Below are positions 7,925 to 15,643 of a DNA stretch of 64,000 nucleotides, in pieces. The stretch spans positions 1,488,001 through 1,552,000 of the forward strand of contig NZ_CP040887.1 of assembly GCF_006337125.1 (NCBI RefSeq). Reading direction: 5' to 3'. The stretch is from Serinicoccus chungangensis. GTDB lineage: Bacteria > Actinomycetota > Actinomycetes > Actinomycetales > Dermatophilaceae. The translations under genes and the position numbers were made by a program. A model generated the notes under the pieces. The model was given only the letters and a program-made list of their open reading frames with translations, was not told the origin of the DNA and did not search any database. Within the stretch, counting starts at the first letter, position 1, and each line of letters opens with the position of its first letter.

Positions 7925-8638
7925 ATGGCCGACTACTCCCACTCCACCACCGAGCAGGCCGAGGAGATCAACGCCTCGATCCGCTACGCCGCCTACTCCG
8001 TCTTCCGCGCCGTGACCCCGCTGCCCCGGGGCGAGGCCCGGGCCGCCCTGGCCACCGAGGTCGAGGAGCTCTTCGCGACCCTGGAGGGCGAGGGCCTGGT
8101 CGTGCGCGGCGTCTACGACGTCTCGGCCCTGCGCGCGGACGCCGACCTCCTCGTCTGGTGGCACGCCGAGCACGTCGAGACGGTGCAGCGGGCCTACCAG
8201 CAGTTCCGGCAGACCGCCCTGGGTCAGCACCTGGAGCCGGTGTGGAGCAACGTCGCGATCCACCGGCCGGCGGAGTTCAACCGCGGGCACGTGCCGGCCT
8301 TCCTCTCCGGGCACCCCGCCAAGGACTACCTGTGCGTCTACCCCTTCGTGCGCTCCTACGACTGGTACGTCATGGACGCGGGTGACCGCTCCCGGATGCT
8401 GCGCGAGCACGGCGAGGCGGCGCGCGACTACAAGGACGTGCTGGCCAACACGCTCGCCAGCTTCGCGCTCGGGGACTACGAGTTCCTGCTGGCGTTCGAG
8501 GCCGACGAGCTGCACCGCATCGTCGACCTCATGCGCGAGTTGCGCAACACCGAGGCGCGCCTGCACGTGCGCGAGGAGATCCCGTTCTACACCGGTCCGC
8601 GGGTGGAGCTGCCGACGCTCGTCGCCGGCCTGCCCTGA
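7925..8638 (+). CDS. chdC: coproheme decarboxylase (HemQ/ChdC)
   Basis: ChdC performs the last step of the coproporphyrin pathway, oxidatively decarboxylating two propionates of coproheme to give heme b, using peroxide. The 237-residue protein shows the chlorite-dismutase-like fold. The probable catalytic tyrosine is Y139 in VYPFVRS, and the probable proximal histidine is H162 in MLREHG; other family segments are YDWYVMD and GDYEFLLAFE. ATG 7925 follows the cgoX stop by five bases, and a GACAAT hexamer seven bases upstream could give an extra leaderless transcript. A strong hairpin follows the gene. Assignment rests on conserved segments and on pairing with cgoX. Confidence 0.93.
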   Translation: MADYSHSTTEQAEEINASIRYAAYSVFRAVTPLPRGEARAALATEVEELFATLEGEGLVVRGVYDVSALRADADLLVWWHAEHVETVQRAYQQFRQTALGQHLEPVWSNVAIHRPAEFNRGHVPAFLSGHPAKDYLCVYPFVRSYDWYVMDAGDRSRMLREHGEAARDYKDVLANTLASFALGDYEFLLAFEADELHRIVDLMRELRNTEARLHVREEIPFYTGPRVELPTLVAGLP

Positions 8639-8664
8639 GGCTGCGCCGACGCGCCGACCGTCGG

Positions 8665-8698
8665 CCGTCGCCCACGGCGGGTGCGCCGTGGGCGACGG
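8665..8698. terminator. bidirectional terminator hairpin, 14-bp perfect stem
   Basis: CCGTCGCCCACGGC (8665-8678) and GCCGTGGGCGACGG (8685-8698) pair perfectly around the six-base loop GGGTGC. It lies between convergent chdC and msrB and can serve both. No U-tract follows, as is usual in high-GC actinobacteria. Confidence 0.75.
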
Positions 8699-8711
8699 TG
8701 GATGCGCCGGG

Positions 8712-9167
8712 TCAGCCCTGCTTCGGCTGCAGCGTCATCGCAATGCTGTTCATGCAGAAGCGCTGGTCGGTGGGGGTGTCGTAGCCCTCACCCTCGAAGA
8801 CGTGGCCCAGGTGGGAGCCGCAGGAGGCGCACCGCACCTCGGTGCGGGTGCGACCCAGGGAGTCGTCGCGCAGGTACTCGACCCGGTCCTCGGCGAGCGG
8901 GGAGTAGAAGCTCGGCCACCCGCAGTGGCTCTCGAACTTCGTCTCGCTGCGGAAGAGCTCGGTGCCGCAGGCGCGGCAGGCGTAGACGCCCTCGGTCGTG
9001 GTGTTGGTGTACTCACCGACGAAGGGACGCTCGGTGCCGGCCTCGCGCAGCACGGCGTACTCCTCCGGGGAGAGCTGCTCGCGCCACTCCTGCTCCGAGC
9101 GGGTGGTGCGGTAGCCCTTCGCGTCGGGCTTGCTGGCGTCGGTCGCGGGCGTGCTGTGGTGGCTCAT
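8712..9167 (-). CDS. msrB: peptide-methionine (R)-S-oxide reductase
   Basis: MsrB reduces the R-epimer of methionine sulfoxide in proteins. The 151-residue product has both zinc CxxC pairs (C64/C67 in CRACG and C113/C116 in CASCG), the HCGWPSF substrate segment and the catalytic cysteine C138 in RFCMNS. No export signal is present, so it is cytoplasmic. I start at ATG 9167 (MSHHSTP); an in-frame ATG at 9206 would add 13 residues unlike the family. It is a single gene, convergent to chdC and divergent from the NHEJ polymerase gene. Confidence 0.93.
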   Translation of the reverse strand: MSHHSTPATDASKPDAKGYRTTRSEQEWREQLSPEEYAVLREAGTERPFVGEYTNTTTEGVYACRACGTELFRSETKFESHCGWPSFYSPLAEDRVEYLRDDSLGRTRTEVRCASCGSHLGHVFEGEGYDTPTDQRFCMNSIAMTLQPKQG

Positions 9168-9247
9168 GACCGGGACAACGACGCAGCCGCCCGATTGCTT
9201 CCGCATCGGGTCTGCGTCCGTGACGGGGTGCGCCGTCCCTGTGCCGC

Positions 9248-9253
9248 TAGGTT
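9248..9253 (+). promoter_or_regulatory. -10 element TAGGTT, leaderless start of NHEJ polymerase gene
   Basis: TAGGTT plus six bases leads directly into ATG 9260. The start codon itself lies inside a copy of the GGTATGCC octamer (9257-9264). Confidence 0.5.
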
Positions 9254-9259
9254 GTCGGT

Positions 9260-10336
9260 ATGCCCGCCGACGCGCAGACCCTCACCGCCCCGGGGCCCGA
9301 CGGCCAGGCACGCGACGTGCGGCTCTCCAGCCCGGACAAGGTCGTCTGGCCGGCCACCGAGCACGGCGCGGCCATCACCAAGGCCGACCTCGCGGCATAC
9401 CTGGAGGCCGTCGCCGAGCCGATGCTGCGCGCGCTGGCCGACCGACCGGTCACCCTGCAGCGGGTCCGTGGCGGGATCGAGGGCGAGGAGTTCTACTCCA
9501 AGAACCCGCCGAAGGGGGTGCCGGAGTGGTCGCGGACCACGGTCTGCACCTATCCCTCGGGGCGGAGCCACCCGCAGCTGGTCGTCGACGAGGGCGATCT
9601 CGCGACCCTGCTCTGGACCGCGCAGATGGGCACGGTCACCTGGCACCCGTGGCCGGTGCGATCCGGCGACAACGACCACCCGGACGAGCTGCGCATCGAC
9701 CTGGACCCGCAGTCCGGGCGGGCCTTCGCCGACGTCGTCGAGGCGGCCACCGCGCTGCGCGAGGTCATGGGTGAGGCCGGGCTGACGCCCTTCGTCAAGA
9801 CCACCGGCAACCGGGGGGTGCACGTCTTCGCCGCCATCGAGCCGCGCCTGGAGTTCCTCGAGGTCCGGCACGCCGTCATCGGCCTCGCGCGCGAGCTCGA
9901 GCGGCGCCAGCCCGACCTCGTGACGACGGCGTGGTGGAAGGAGGAGCGCGGCGAGCGGATCTTCGTCGACTTCAACCAGGCCACGCGGGACCGCACCCTG
10001 GCGGCCGCGTGGAGCACCCGCATCCTGCCCGGCGCCCCGGTCTCGGTGCCGGTGACCTGGGACCAGCTCGGCGCGGTCGACCCCACGGCGCTCACCCTGC
10101 ACACCGTGCCCGCGTTCCTGGCCGAGCACGGCGACGCCTGGGCCGACCTGCACGCGTCCCCGGGGGTGGTCGACGGTGCCTACGCGCTGTGGGAGGCCGA
10201 CCTGGAGCGCGGGCTGGGCGAGCTCAACTTCCCGCCGGACCACCCCAAGATGCCGGGGGAGCCGCCGCGGGTCCAGCCGTCCAAGAAGGTCGCCGAGCAC
10301 TGGGACGAGGACGGCAACCGGGTGGAGAAGGCCTGA
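9260..10336 (+). CDS. ligD: NHEJ DNA polymerase, LigD polymerase-domain type (stand-alone)
   Basis: This 358-residue archaeo-eukaryotic primase-polymerase corresponds to the LigD polymerase domain and fills or extends ends during non-homologous end joining. Metal-binding aspartates are visible as D147 and D149 in RIDLDP and D237 in IFVDFNQ. The nucleotide-binding segment is KTTGNRGVHVF, and EFYSKNPPKGVPEW is the characteristic N-terminal block. There is no ligase or nuclease domain. The ligase is a separate gene at 11703, with convergent manA between. No Ku gene is in the window. A strong bidirectional terminator follows. Confidence 0.9.
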   Translation: MPADAQTLTAPGPDGQARDVRLSSPDKVVWPATEHGAAITKADLAAYLEAVAEPMLRALADRPVTLQRVRGGIEGEEFYSKNPPKGVPEWSRTTVCTYPSGRSHPQLVVDEGDLATLLWTAQMGTVTWHPWPVRSGDNDHPDELRIDLDPQSGRAFADVVEAATALREVMGEAGLTPFVKTTGNRGVHVFAAIEPRLEFLEVRHAVIGLARELERRQPDLVTTAWWKEERGERIFVDFNQATRDRTLAAAWSTRILPGAPVSVPVTWDQLGAVDPTALTLHTVPAFLAEHGDAWADLHASPGVVDGAYALWEADLERGLGELNFPPDHPKMPGEPPRVQPSKKVAEHWDEDGNRVEKA

Positions 10337-10367
10337 GCACGGCCGGCCACCGCCCCCTGGTCGAGAG

Positions 10368-10409
10368 GGTCCCGTGGAGGTCGGGTCCATGTCCGACTCC
10401 CACGGGACC
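10368..10409. terminator. bidirectional terminator hairpin
   Basis: GGTCCCGTGGAGGTCGG (10368-10384) pairs with CCGACTCCCACGGGACC (10393-10409) apart from a two-base mismatch, around an eight-base loop. It lies between convergent polymerase and manA genes. Confidence 0.7.
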
Positions 10410-10426
10410 TCCTGCGAGGGGGCCGG

Positions 10427-11617
10427 TCAGATCACGGTCGTCGCGAGGTAGAGGGCACCCGAGCCCTCGAGCGTGATGTCGCCGGGGTGGTCGACGAGAC
10501 CCGCCTCGCCGCGGGCCAGGGTCAGCCCGCTCCCCGGGGCGCCGGGGCGCCCGGTCCGCAGCGTGAACTGCCCCTCCAGCACGAGCGCGACCGCGGGGCC
10601 GCCGGCAGCCACCTCGGCCGGGCCGGTCACCGCCACCAGCTGCCAGGGCACGGTGCCGCCGGTCTCCTGCGTGCTCGGACGGTAGGCCTGCGCCCCGGGC
10701 CCGAGGCTGGTCGGCGGGAGCAGGGGAGGCGGGCCAGGAGTGGTGTCCAGCACCCGCAGCAGCTCGTCGGTGTCGACGTGCTTGCCGGTGAGCCCGCCGC
10801 GCAGGACGTTGTCGCTGGGGCCCATGACCTCCACGCCCAGACCGCCGAGGTAGGCGTGGATGGTCCCCGGCGCGAGCCACAGCGCCTCGCCCGCCGCCAG
10901 CGTGACGCGGTGGAGCATGAGGGCGACCGCGATCCCCGGGTCGTCCGGGTGGTGGGTGTGCAGCAGCGCCACCAGGCGGCGGACGTCGGGGTCGGGGGGC
11001 TCGGCCGCGGTGATCCCCCTCACCAGGTCGCCCACCAGGGGGTCGCCGGAGAGCAGCCACCCGAGGGCGTCCCGCACCCCCTGTGCCTCCGACGAGGCCT
11101 CGGTGAGCGCCGAGCGCCAGCGCGCCAGCCCCCCCGAGGGCACCTGCGCCCCGAGACCGTCCAGCACCGCGACGACCTCGGTCACCGGCCGGACGCCGCA
11201 GAGCGCCTCGAAGCCGTCCTCGACCGCCAGCAGCACCTCGGGCTTGGCGTTCGGGTCGCGGAAGCTGCGCCCCGGTGCGTCCCGGGGGATGCCCGCGGCC
11301 TCCTCCCGGTCGAAGCCGGCGCGGGCCTGGTCGGGGCCCGGGTGGGCCTGGAGCGACAGCGGCGACCCAGCGGCCAGCAGCTTCATGAGGAAGGGCAGGG
11401 TGCGGCCCGTCCCGGACTCCCAGGCGCTGAGGTCGGGCCACGCGGCACCGTCCGGGCCCTCGGAGGTCACCGGGCTGGGCGCGGCGGGGTGTGCTCCCAG
11501 CCACAGCTCGGCCTCCGGGCCGTCGCCCGGCTCGCGGCCGCGGGCGGTCGAGATGCCCCCCGGGCGCCCCCAGGCGTAGTCGCGCACCACGCCGTCGATC
11601 CTCACGATGCCGCTCAC
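10427..11617 (-). CDS. manA: mannose-6-phosphate isomerase, class I
   Basis: ManA interconverts fructose-6-phosphate and mannose-6-phosphate, feeding GDP-mannose and cell-envelope mannosides. The 396-residue protein has the zinc ligands of the type I cupin family: SLQAHPG (Gln, His), PNAKPEVLL (Glu) and APGTIHAYLGG (His). It begins with DYAWGRPGG, typical for the family. GTG 11617 is preceded by TAGGCT and seven bases, indicating a leaderless start; a GTG a few codons inside is an alternative. The gene is divergent from the NHEJ ligase and sits between the two NHEJ genes without an obvious functional link. Confidence 0.92.
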   Translation of the reverse strand: MSGIVRIDGVVRDYAWGRPGGISTARGREPGDGPEAELWLGAHPAAPSPVTSEGPDGAAWPDLSAWESGTGRTLPFLMKLLAAGSPLSLQAHPGPDQARAGFDREEAAGIPRDAPGRSFRDPNAKPEVLLAVEDGFEALCGVRPVTEVVAVLDGLGAQVPSGGLARWRSALTEASSEAQGVRDALGWLLSGDPLVGDLVRGITAAEPPDPDVRRLVALLHTHHPDDPGIAVALMLHRVTLAAGEALWLAPGTIHAYLGGLGVEVMGPSDNVLRGGLTGKHVDTDELLRVLDTTPGPPPLLPPTSLGPGAQAYRPSTQETGGTVPWQLVAVTGPAEVAAGGPAVALVLEGQFTLRTGRPGAPGSGLTLARGEAGLVDHPGDITLEGSGALYLATTVI

Positions 11618-11690
11618 CCGCTCCAGCCTACTGAGCCGCCCCGACGGCGGGGGAGCAGCGGCATACCTCTCCTCTGTCGGTGCCATCGGG

Positions 11691-11696
11691 CAGACT
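11691..11696 (+). promoter_or_regulatory. -10 element CAGACT, leaderless start of NHEJ ligase gene
   Basis: CAGACT plus six bases leads into GTG 11703. The same hexamer and spacing recur before ppk2 at 14678. A GGCATACC octamer lies 24 bp upstream. Confidence 0.45.
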
Positions 11697-11702
11697 GACG
11701 TC

Positions 11703-12800
11703 GTGGACCTGCCCGTCATGCCCCCGGTCACGCCGATGCTCGCCAAGCCCGCCGCCGCGCTGCCGCCCGGCTGGCTCTACGACCCGAAGTGGGACGGATT
11801 CCGCTCCATCGTCTTCCGCGACGGCGACGAGGTCGAGCTGGGCTCGCGCAACGAGAAGCCGATGACCCGCTACTTCCCCGAGCTCGTGGAGGCGGTGCGT
11901 GCCGAGCTCCCGCGGCGCTGCGTGGTCGACGGCGAGATCGTGCTCGCCTCGCCGACCGGGCAGCGGCTCGACTTCGAGGCGCTCGGCCAGCGGATCCACC
12001 CGGCCGACTCCCGGGTCCGGATGCTCAGCGAGGCGACCCCGGCCGCCTTTGTCGCCTTCGACCTGCTCGCGCTCGACGACGAGGACCTCACCGGTATGCC
12101 GTTCCGCGAGCGCCGCGCCCGGCTGGAGGCGGTGCTGCCCGACGTCAGCGTCGGCTCGGTCCACCTGTCGCCGCTCACCGACGACGTCGACCTCGCCATG
12201 AGGTGGTTCGTCGACTTCGAGGGCGCCGGGCTGGACGGGATCATCGGGAAGGACCCGGAGGCCCCCTACCAGCAGAACAAGCGGGTGCTCACCAAGCTCA
12301 AGCACACCCGCACGGCCGACTGCGTGGTCGCCGGCTACCGCACCCACAAGAGCAGCGAGGAGGCGATCGGCTCCCTCCTGCTCGGCATCTACACCGACGA
12401 GGGGAGGCTGGCCCACGTCGGGGTCAGCTCCTCCTTCCCGATGGCGCGACGGCGCGAGCTCTTCACCGAGCTGCAGGCGTGGGTGACCGGGTTCGAGGGC
12501 CACCCGTGGGACTGGGCGTCCCAGGTGCAGGGTGACACCCCGCGCAAGAGCGAGGGGTCGCGCTGGGCGGCGGGCAAGGACCTGTCGTTCACGCCGCTGC
12601 GGCCCGAGCGCGTGGTCGAGGTGCGCTACGACTACCTCGAGGGCGACCGGTTCCGGCACACCGCGCAGTTCCTGCGCTGGCGCGAGGACCGCGACCCCGA
12701 GAGCTGCACCTTCGACCAGCTGGAGCAGCCGGTGGACTTCCCGTTGGCCGACGTCCTCGGCGCCCCGGTGACCGCGGGCGGTGGGCGGGGAATGTCGTGA
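11703..12800 (+). CDS. ATP-dependent DNA ligase (LigC/LigD-ligase type)
   Basis: The 365-residue ligase has the nucleotidyl-transferase core (about 1-210) and an OB-fold (about 215-345). Motif I is KWDGFR with adenylated lysine K29; motif III region is FVAFDLLAL; motif IV is GLDGIIGK; motif V is TKLKHTRTAD. It would seal double-strand breaks with the polymerase gene at 9260, or act in repair as LigC proteins do. GTG 11703 is supported by a CAGACT -10 six bases before it; ATG 11718 is an alternative. The stop overlaps the next gene as GTGA. LigC and stand-alone LigD-ligase cannot be separated by eye. Confidence 0.9.
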   Translation: MDLPVMPPVTPMLAKPAAALPPGWLYDPKWDGFRSIVFRDGDEVELGSRNEKPMTRYFPELVEAVRAELPRRCVVDGEIVLASPTGQRLDFEALGQRIHPADSRVRMLSEATPAAFVAFDLLALDDEDLTGMPFRERRARLEAVLPDVSVGSVHLSPLTDDVDLAMRWFVDFEGAGLDGIIGKDPEAPYQQNKRVLTKLKHTRTADCVVAGYRTHKSSEEAIGSLLLGIYTDEGRLAHVGVSSSFPMARRRELFTELQAWVTGFEGHPWDWASQVQGDTPRKSEGSRWAAGKDLSFTPLRPERVVEVRYDYLEGDRFRHTAQFLRWREDRDPESCTFDQLEQPVDFPLADVLGAPVTAGGGRGMS

Positions 12801-14005
12801 GCGGGCGGATGACCGCGGCCGGCCGCGCGGCCGCCGTCGGCTCGGCGGTCGCCGGGGGAGCCGCCCTCGGGGGCGCCGTCTCCATGGGCACCGCGACCTA
12901 CTTCGCGCACCGCATCATCACCCCCGAGCACGAGAAGAAGGACGACGTCACCGTCGTCGCGGTGGACCGGGACGCGGGCACGGTCACGCTGCGGGCCGAC
13001 CCGCAGACCACGTCCTCGGGCCGCTACGGCCTGTGGCTGGACGGCGGCGCCGGCCACGCCCGCGTCGGCGAGGTCGTCGAGCCGGCGCACGAGGAGGAGG
13101 GGGCGAGGGGGTCGCGCCGGCAGACGGTGGTGACCCGCGAGCTGCTGGGCGTGGACGAGGGCGACCTCGGGCCGGGGCCGGCCCGCTGGAACAAGTACTT
13201 CTACTGCGGCGACCCGGGCAGCTCCCTGGGGCTGGAGCACGAGGACGTCTTGGTCACCTCCGACGTGGGCGACCTGCCGGCCTGGCGGGTGCCCGGGGCG
13301 GCCTCCGCGACGGCGCACCAGGACGACTGGGCCGTGCTGGTGCACGGCCGCAGCGCCCAGCGCGGCGAGACGCTGCGCGCGGTCCCGGTGCTGCACCGGC
13401 TGGGCTACACCTGCCTGATCCCCATGTACCGCAACGACATCGGCGCCCCGCCGTCCTCCGACGGCCGCTACAGCCTCGGGCTGTCCGAGTGGCGCGACAT
13501 CGACGCCGCGCTGCGCTACGCCCTGGCCCACGGGGCGCGCCGGATCGTGCTGGTGGGCTGGTCGATGGGTGGGGCGCTCGTCCTGCAGGCGCTCAACCGC
13601 TCCGACGTGGCCCACCGGGTGCACCGGGTGGTGCTCAACGGGCCGGTCATCGACTGGGGCTCGGTGCTGGCCCACCAGGCCGACCTGCACCTCATCCCGC
13701 GACCGGTGGAGCAGCTGGCCCGGAGCCTGCTGCGCAGCCGCGCCTCGCGGCACCTGCTGCGCATCGCCGAGCCGGTCGACGTGGCGGCCACCAACTGGGT
13801 GGACCGGGCCGAGGAGGTCACGCACCGGATGTTCATCATCCACTCGGCGACCGACGACACCGTCCCCTTCGGCCCGTCCCAGGACCTCGCGCGCCGGCGA
13901 CCCGGCCTGGTGCAGACCTTCGTCTGGCCACAGGCGCGGCACTGCCAGGAGTGGAACACCAACCCCTCGCTCTGGGAGGACCTCGTGGCCTCCTTCCTGC
14001 GGTGA
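12797..14005 (+). CDS. alpha/beta hydrolase with N-terminal membrane segment
   Basis: The 402-residue protein has a hydrophobic Ala/Gly-rich N-terminal helix (about residues 8-38), probably one membrane anchor, then a variable region and an alpha/beta-hydrolase domain (about 170-400). The nucleophile elbow is GWSMGG with S256. The likely acid lies in HSATDDTVPF and the catalytic histidine in QARHCQEW. The oxyanion region is LVHGRSAQRGE. Substrate unknown; esterase, lipase or peptidase are all possible. Its start overlaps the ligase stop (GTGA), and its own stop is close to or overlaps the reductase gene, so the three form one transcript. Confidence 0.8.
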   Translation: MSGRMTAAGRAAAVGSAVAGGAALGGAVSMGTATYFAHRIITPEHEKKDDVTVVAVDRDAGTVTLRADPQTTSSGRYGLWLDGGAGHARVGEVVEPAHEEEGARGSRRQTVVTRELLGVDEGDLGPGPARWNKYFYCGDPGSSLGLEHEDVLVTSDVGDLPAWRVPGAASATAHQDDWAVLVHGRSAQRGETLRAVPVLHRLGYTCLIPMYRNDIGAPPSSDGRYSLGLSEWRDIDAALRYALAHGARRIVLVGWSMGGALVLQALNRSDVAHRVHRVVLNGPVIDWGSVLAHQADLHLIPRPVEQLARSLLRSRASRHLLRIAEPVDVAATNWVDRAEEVTHRMFIIHSATDDTVPFGPSQDLARRRPGLVQTFVWPQARHCQEWNTNPSLWEDLVASFLR

Positions 14006-14022
14006 GGGCCGAGGAGGCGGAC

Positions 14023-14658
14023 GTGGACGGACCTGACGTGCGGACCGGGCGTGGCCCGCTGAGCGAGGCCGAGCTCGACGACTGGTATGCCGTGCCGCCC
14101 GACCGCGCGGCCGGCCCGTGGGTGCGGGGCGGGTTCATCACCACCCTCGACGGCCGCGCCACCGGGCCGGACGGGCGCAGCGGCAGCCTCAACGAGGGCT
14201 CGGACGGCGACCGCGCCGCCTTCGCCACGCTGCGGCGCTGGGCCCAGGCGGTCGTGGTGGGGGCCGGCACCGCGCGGGAGGAGGGCTACGGACCGCTCGA
14301 GGGCACCTCGCTGGTCGTGGTCACCCGCAGCGGTGACGTGCCCTCCGAGCTCGCCGACCACCCGGACGTCCACGTCGTCTCCGGGGACGGCGCGGACGTC
14401 CCCCCGGGGCAGGTCCTGGAGGTCTGCGGCCGGCACGGCTGGGACCGCGTGGTCGTCGAGGGGGGCCCGGCGCTCTTCGGCGCGTGGGTGGGCGCCGGTA
14501 CCGTCGACGAGCTGTGCGTGACGGTGCGGCCGGTGCTGGCCGGGGGAGACGGTCAGCTCCTCCTGCCCGCCAGCACGGCCCTCCCGGGTCTCACCGGGCG
14601 GCTCACGCACCTGCTGCGGTGGGAGGGCGACCTGCTGCTGCGGACCCGTCTGCGCTGA
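14023..14658 (+). CDS. pyrimidine reductase family protein (RibD C-terminal-like / DHFR fold)
   Basis: This 211-residue NADPH-dependent reductase-like protein has the RibD_C pattern GGFITTLDGRATGPDGRSGSL near the start, AVVVGAGTAREEGYGPL, and the nucleotide-binding VVVEGGPALFGAWVGAGTVDEL. It resembles the reductase that converts the ribosylaminopyrimidine intermediate of riboflavin synthesis, but it stands outside any rib operon. I chose GTG 14023 because GAGGAGG lies five to six bases before it. GTG 14002, overlapping the hydrolase stop as GTGA, would add seven residues. A second RibD_C domain occurs at 30652-32043. Confidence 0.8.
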   Translation: MDGPDVRTGRGPLSEAELDDWYAVPPDRAAGPWVRGGFITTLDGRATGPDGRSGSLNEGSDGDRAAFATLRRWAQAVVVGAGTAREEGYGPLEGTSLVVVTRSGDVPSELADHPDVHVVSGDGADVPPGQVLEVCGRHGWDRVVVEGGPALFGAWVGAGTVDELCVTVRPVLAGGDGQLLLPASTALPGLTGRLTHLLRWEGDLLLRTRLR

Positions 14659-14677
14659 CGGACGGCGCGGGTTCTGC

Positions 14678-14683
14678 CAGACT
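14678..14683 (+). promoter_or_regulatory. -10 element CAGACT, leaderless start of ppk2
   Basis: CAGACT plus six bases leads to ATG 14690, identical to the arrangement at 11691. Confidence 0.45.
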
Positions 14684-14689
14684 GCGCCG

Positions 14690-15637
14690 ATGGCGAAGAA
14701 GAAGGACGCGAAGCCCACCCAGAAGGCCGCGAAGGCCGCGAAGGCCGCGAAGGCCGCGAAGAAGGGGTCGAAGAAGGACGTCACGGCGCCAACGGAGCCG
14801 GTGACCTTCACCGACGCGCTCCGGGTGGGCGAGGGCTTCACCCTCGCGGAGGTCGACCCGCGCTCCACCCCGGCCTTCGCCGGGGACAAGCAGGCCGGCA
14901 AGGACGCGCTGGCCGCTGCCGACGCCGAGCTCGACACCCTTCAGGAGCAGCTCTACGCCCAGTCCCGGGCGGGCGCGCGGCGACGGGTCCTGCTCGTGGT
15001 GCAGGGCATGGACACCGCCGGCAAGGGCGGCATCATGCGCCACGTCGTGGGGGCCGTCGACCCGCAGGGCGTCGAGCACACGGCCTTCAAGGCGCCGAGC
15101 GCGGAGGAGAAGAAGCACCCCTTCCTGTGGCGGATCCGCCGGGCGCTGCCCGGACCGGGCATGATCGGCGTCTTCGACCGGTCGCACTACGAGGACGTGC
15201 TCGTCGTCCGGGTCCACGACCTCGTGCCGCCGGGCCAGTGGAAGCGCCGCTACGCCACCATCAACTCCTTCGAGGAGAAGCTCGCCGCCGACGGGGTCAC
15301 CATCGTCAAGGTCATGCTGCACATCAGCCCGCAGGAGCAGAAGGCCCGCCTCGCCGAGCGCCTCGCTCGACCCGAGAAGCACTGGAAGTTCAACCCGCGT
15401 GACCTCGACGAGCGGGAGCACTGGGCGGACTACCAGGAGGCGTACCAGGCGCTGCTGGAGCGCTGCAGCCCCGAGCACGCGCCCTGGTTCGTCGTCCCGG
15501 CGGACCGCAAGTGGTATGCCCGGCTCGCCGTCCAGCAGCTGCTCCTGGAGCACCTGCGCGGCCTGGACCTCGCCTGGCCCCAGGCCGACTTCGACGTCGA
15601 GGAGCAGCAGGCCCGCCTGGCGGCCTCGGAGGTCTGA
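14690..15637 (+). CDS. ppk2: polyphosphate kinase 2 family protein (polyphosphate:nucleotide phosphotransferase)
   Basis: PPK2 enzymes transfer phosphate between polyphosphate and nucleoside mono- or diphosphates. The 315-residue protein has Walker A GMDTAGKGG (106-114), the Walker B/lid segment VFDRSHYEDV (161-170), and WKFNPRDLDEREHW further on, a standard single-domain PPK2. The first 30 residues are a basic Lys/Ala tail made by an in-frame 9-bp DNA repeat; such tails could bind polyphosphate or nucleic acid (inference). ATG 14690 is leaderless. Only six bases separate its stop from convergent glgX. Class (AMP versus ADP preference) cannot be set by eye. Confidence 0.92.
   Translation: MAKKKDAKPTQKAAKAAKAAKAAKKGSKKDVTAPTEPVTFTDALRVGEGFTLAEVDPRSTPAFAGDKQAGKDALAAADAELDTLQEQLYAQSRAGARRRVLLVVQGMDTAGKGGIMRHVVGAVDPQGVEHTAFKAPSAEEKKHPFLWRIRRALPGPGMIGVFDRSHYEDVLVVRVHDLVPPGQWKRRYATINSFEEKLAADGVTIVKVMLHISPQEQKARLAERLARPEKHWKFNPRDLDEREHWADYQEAYQALLERCSPEHAPWFVVPADRKWYARLAVQQLLLEHLRGLDLAWPQADFDVEEQQARLAASEV
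14723..14758 (+). repeat. 9-bp in-frame tandem repeat (AAGGCCGCG x4)
   Basis: Four perfect copies of AAGGCCGCG encode Lys-Ala-Ala repeats in the PPK2 N-terminal tail. Copy number could vary by slippage without breaking the frame. Confidence 0.85.
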
Positions 15638-15643
15638 GCCCGA

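Noticed and set aside
9168..9206. Upstream ATG 9206 as msrB start
   Set aside because: It adds 13 residues (MRKQSGGCVVVPV) atypical of MsrB; ATG 9167 fits family length.
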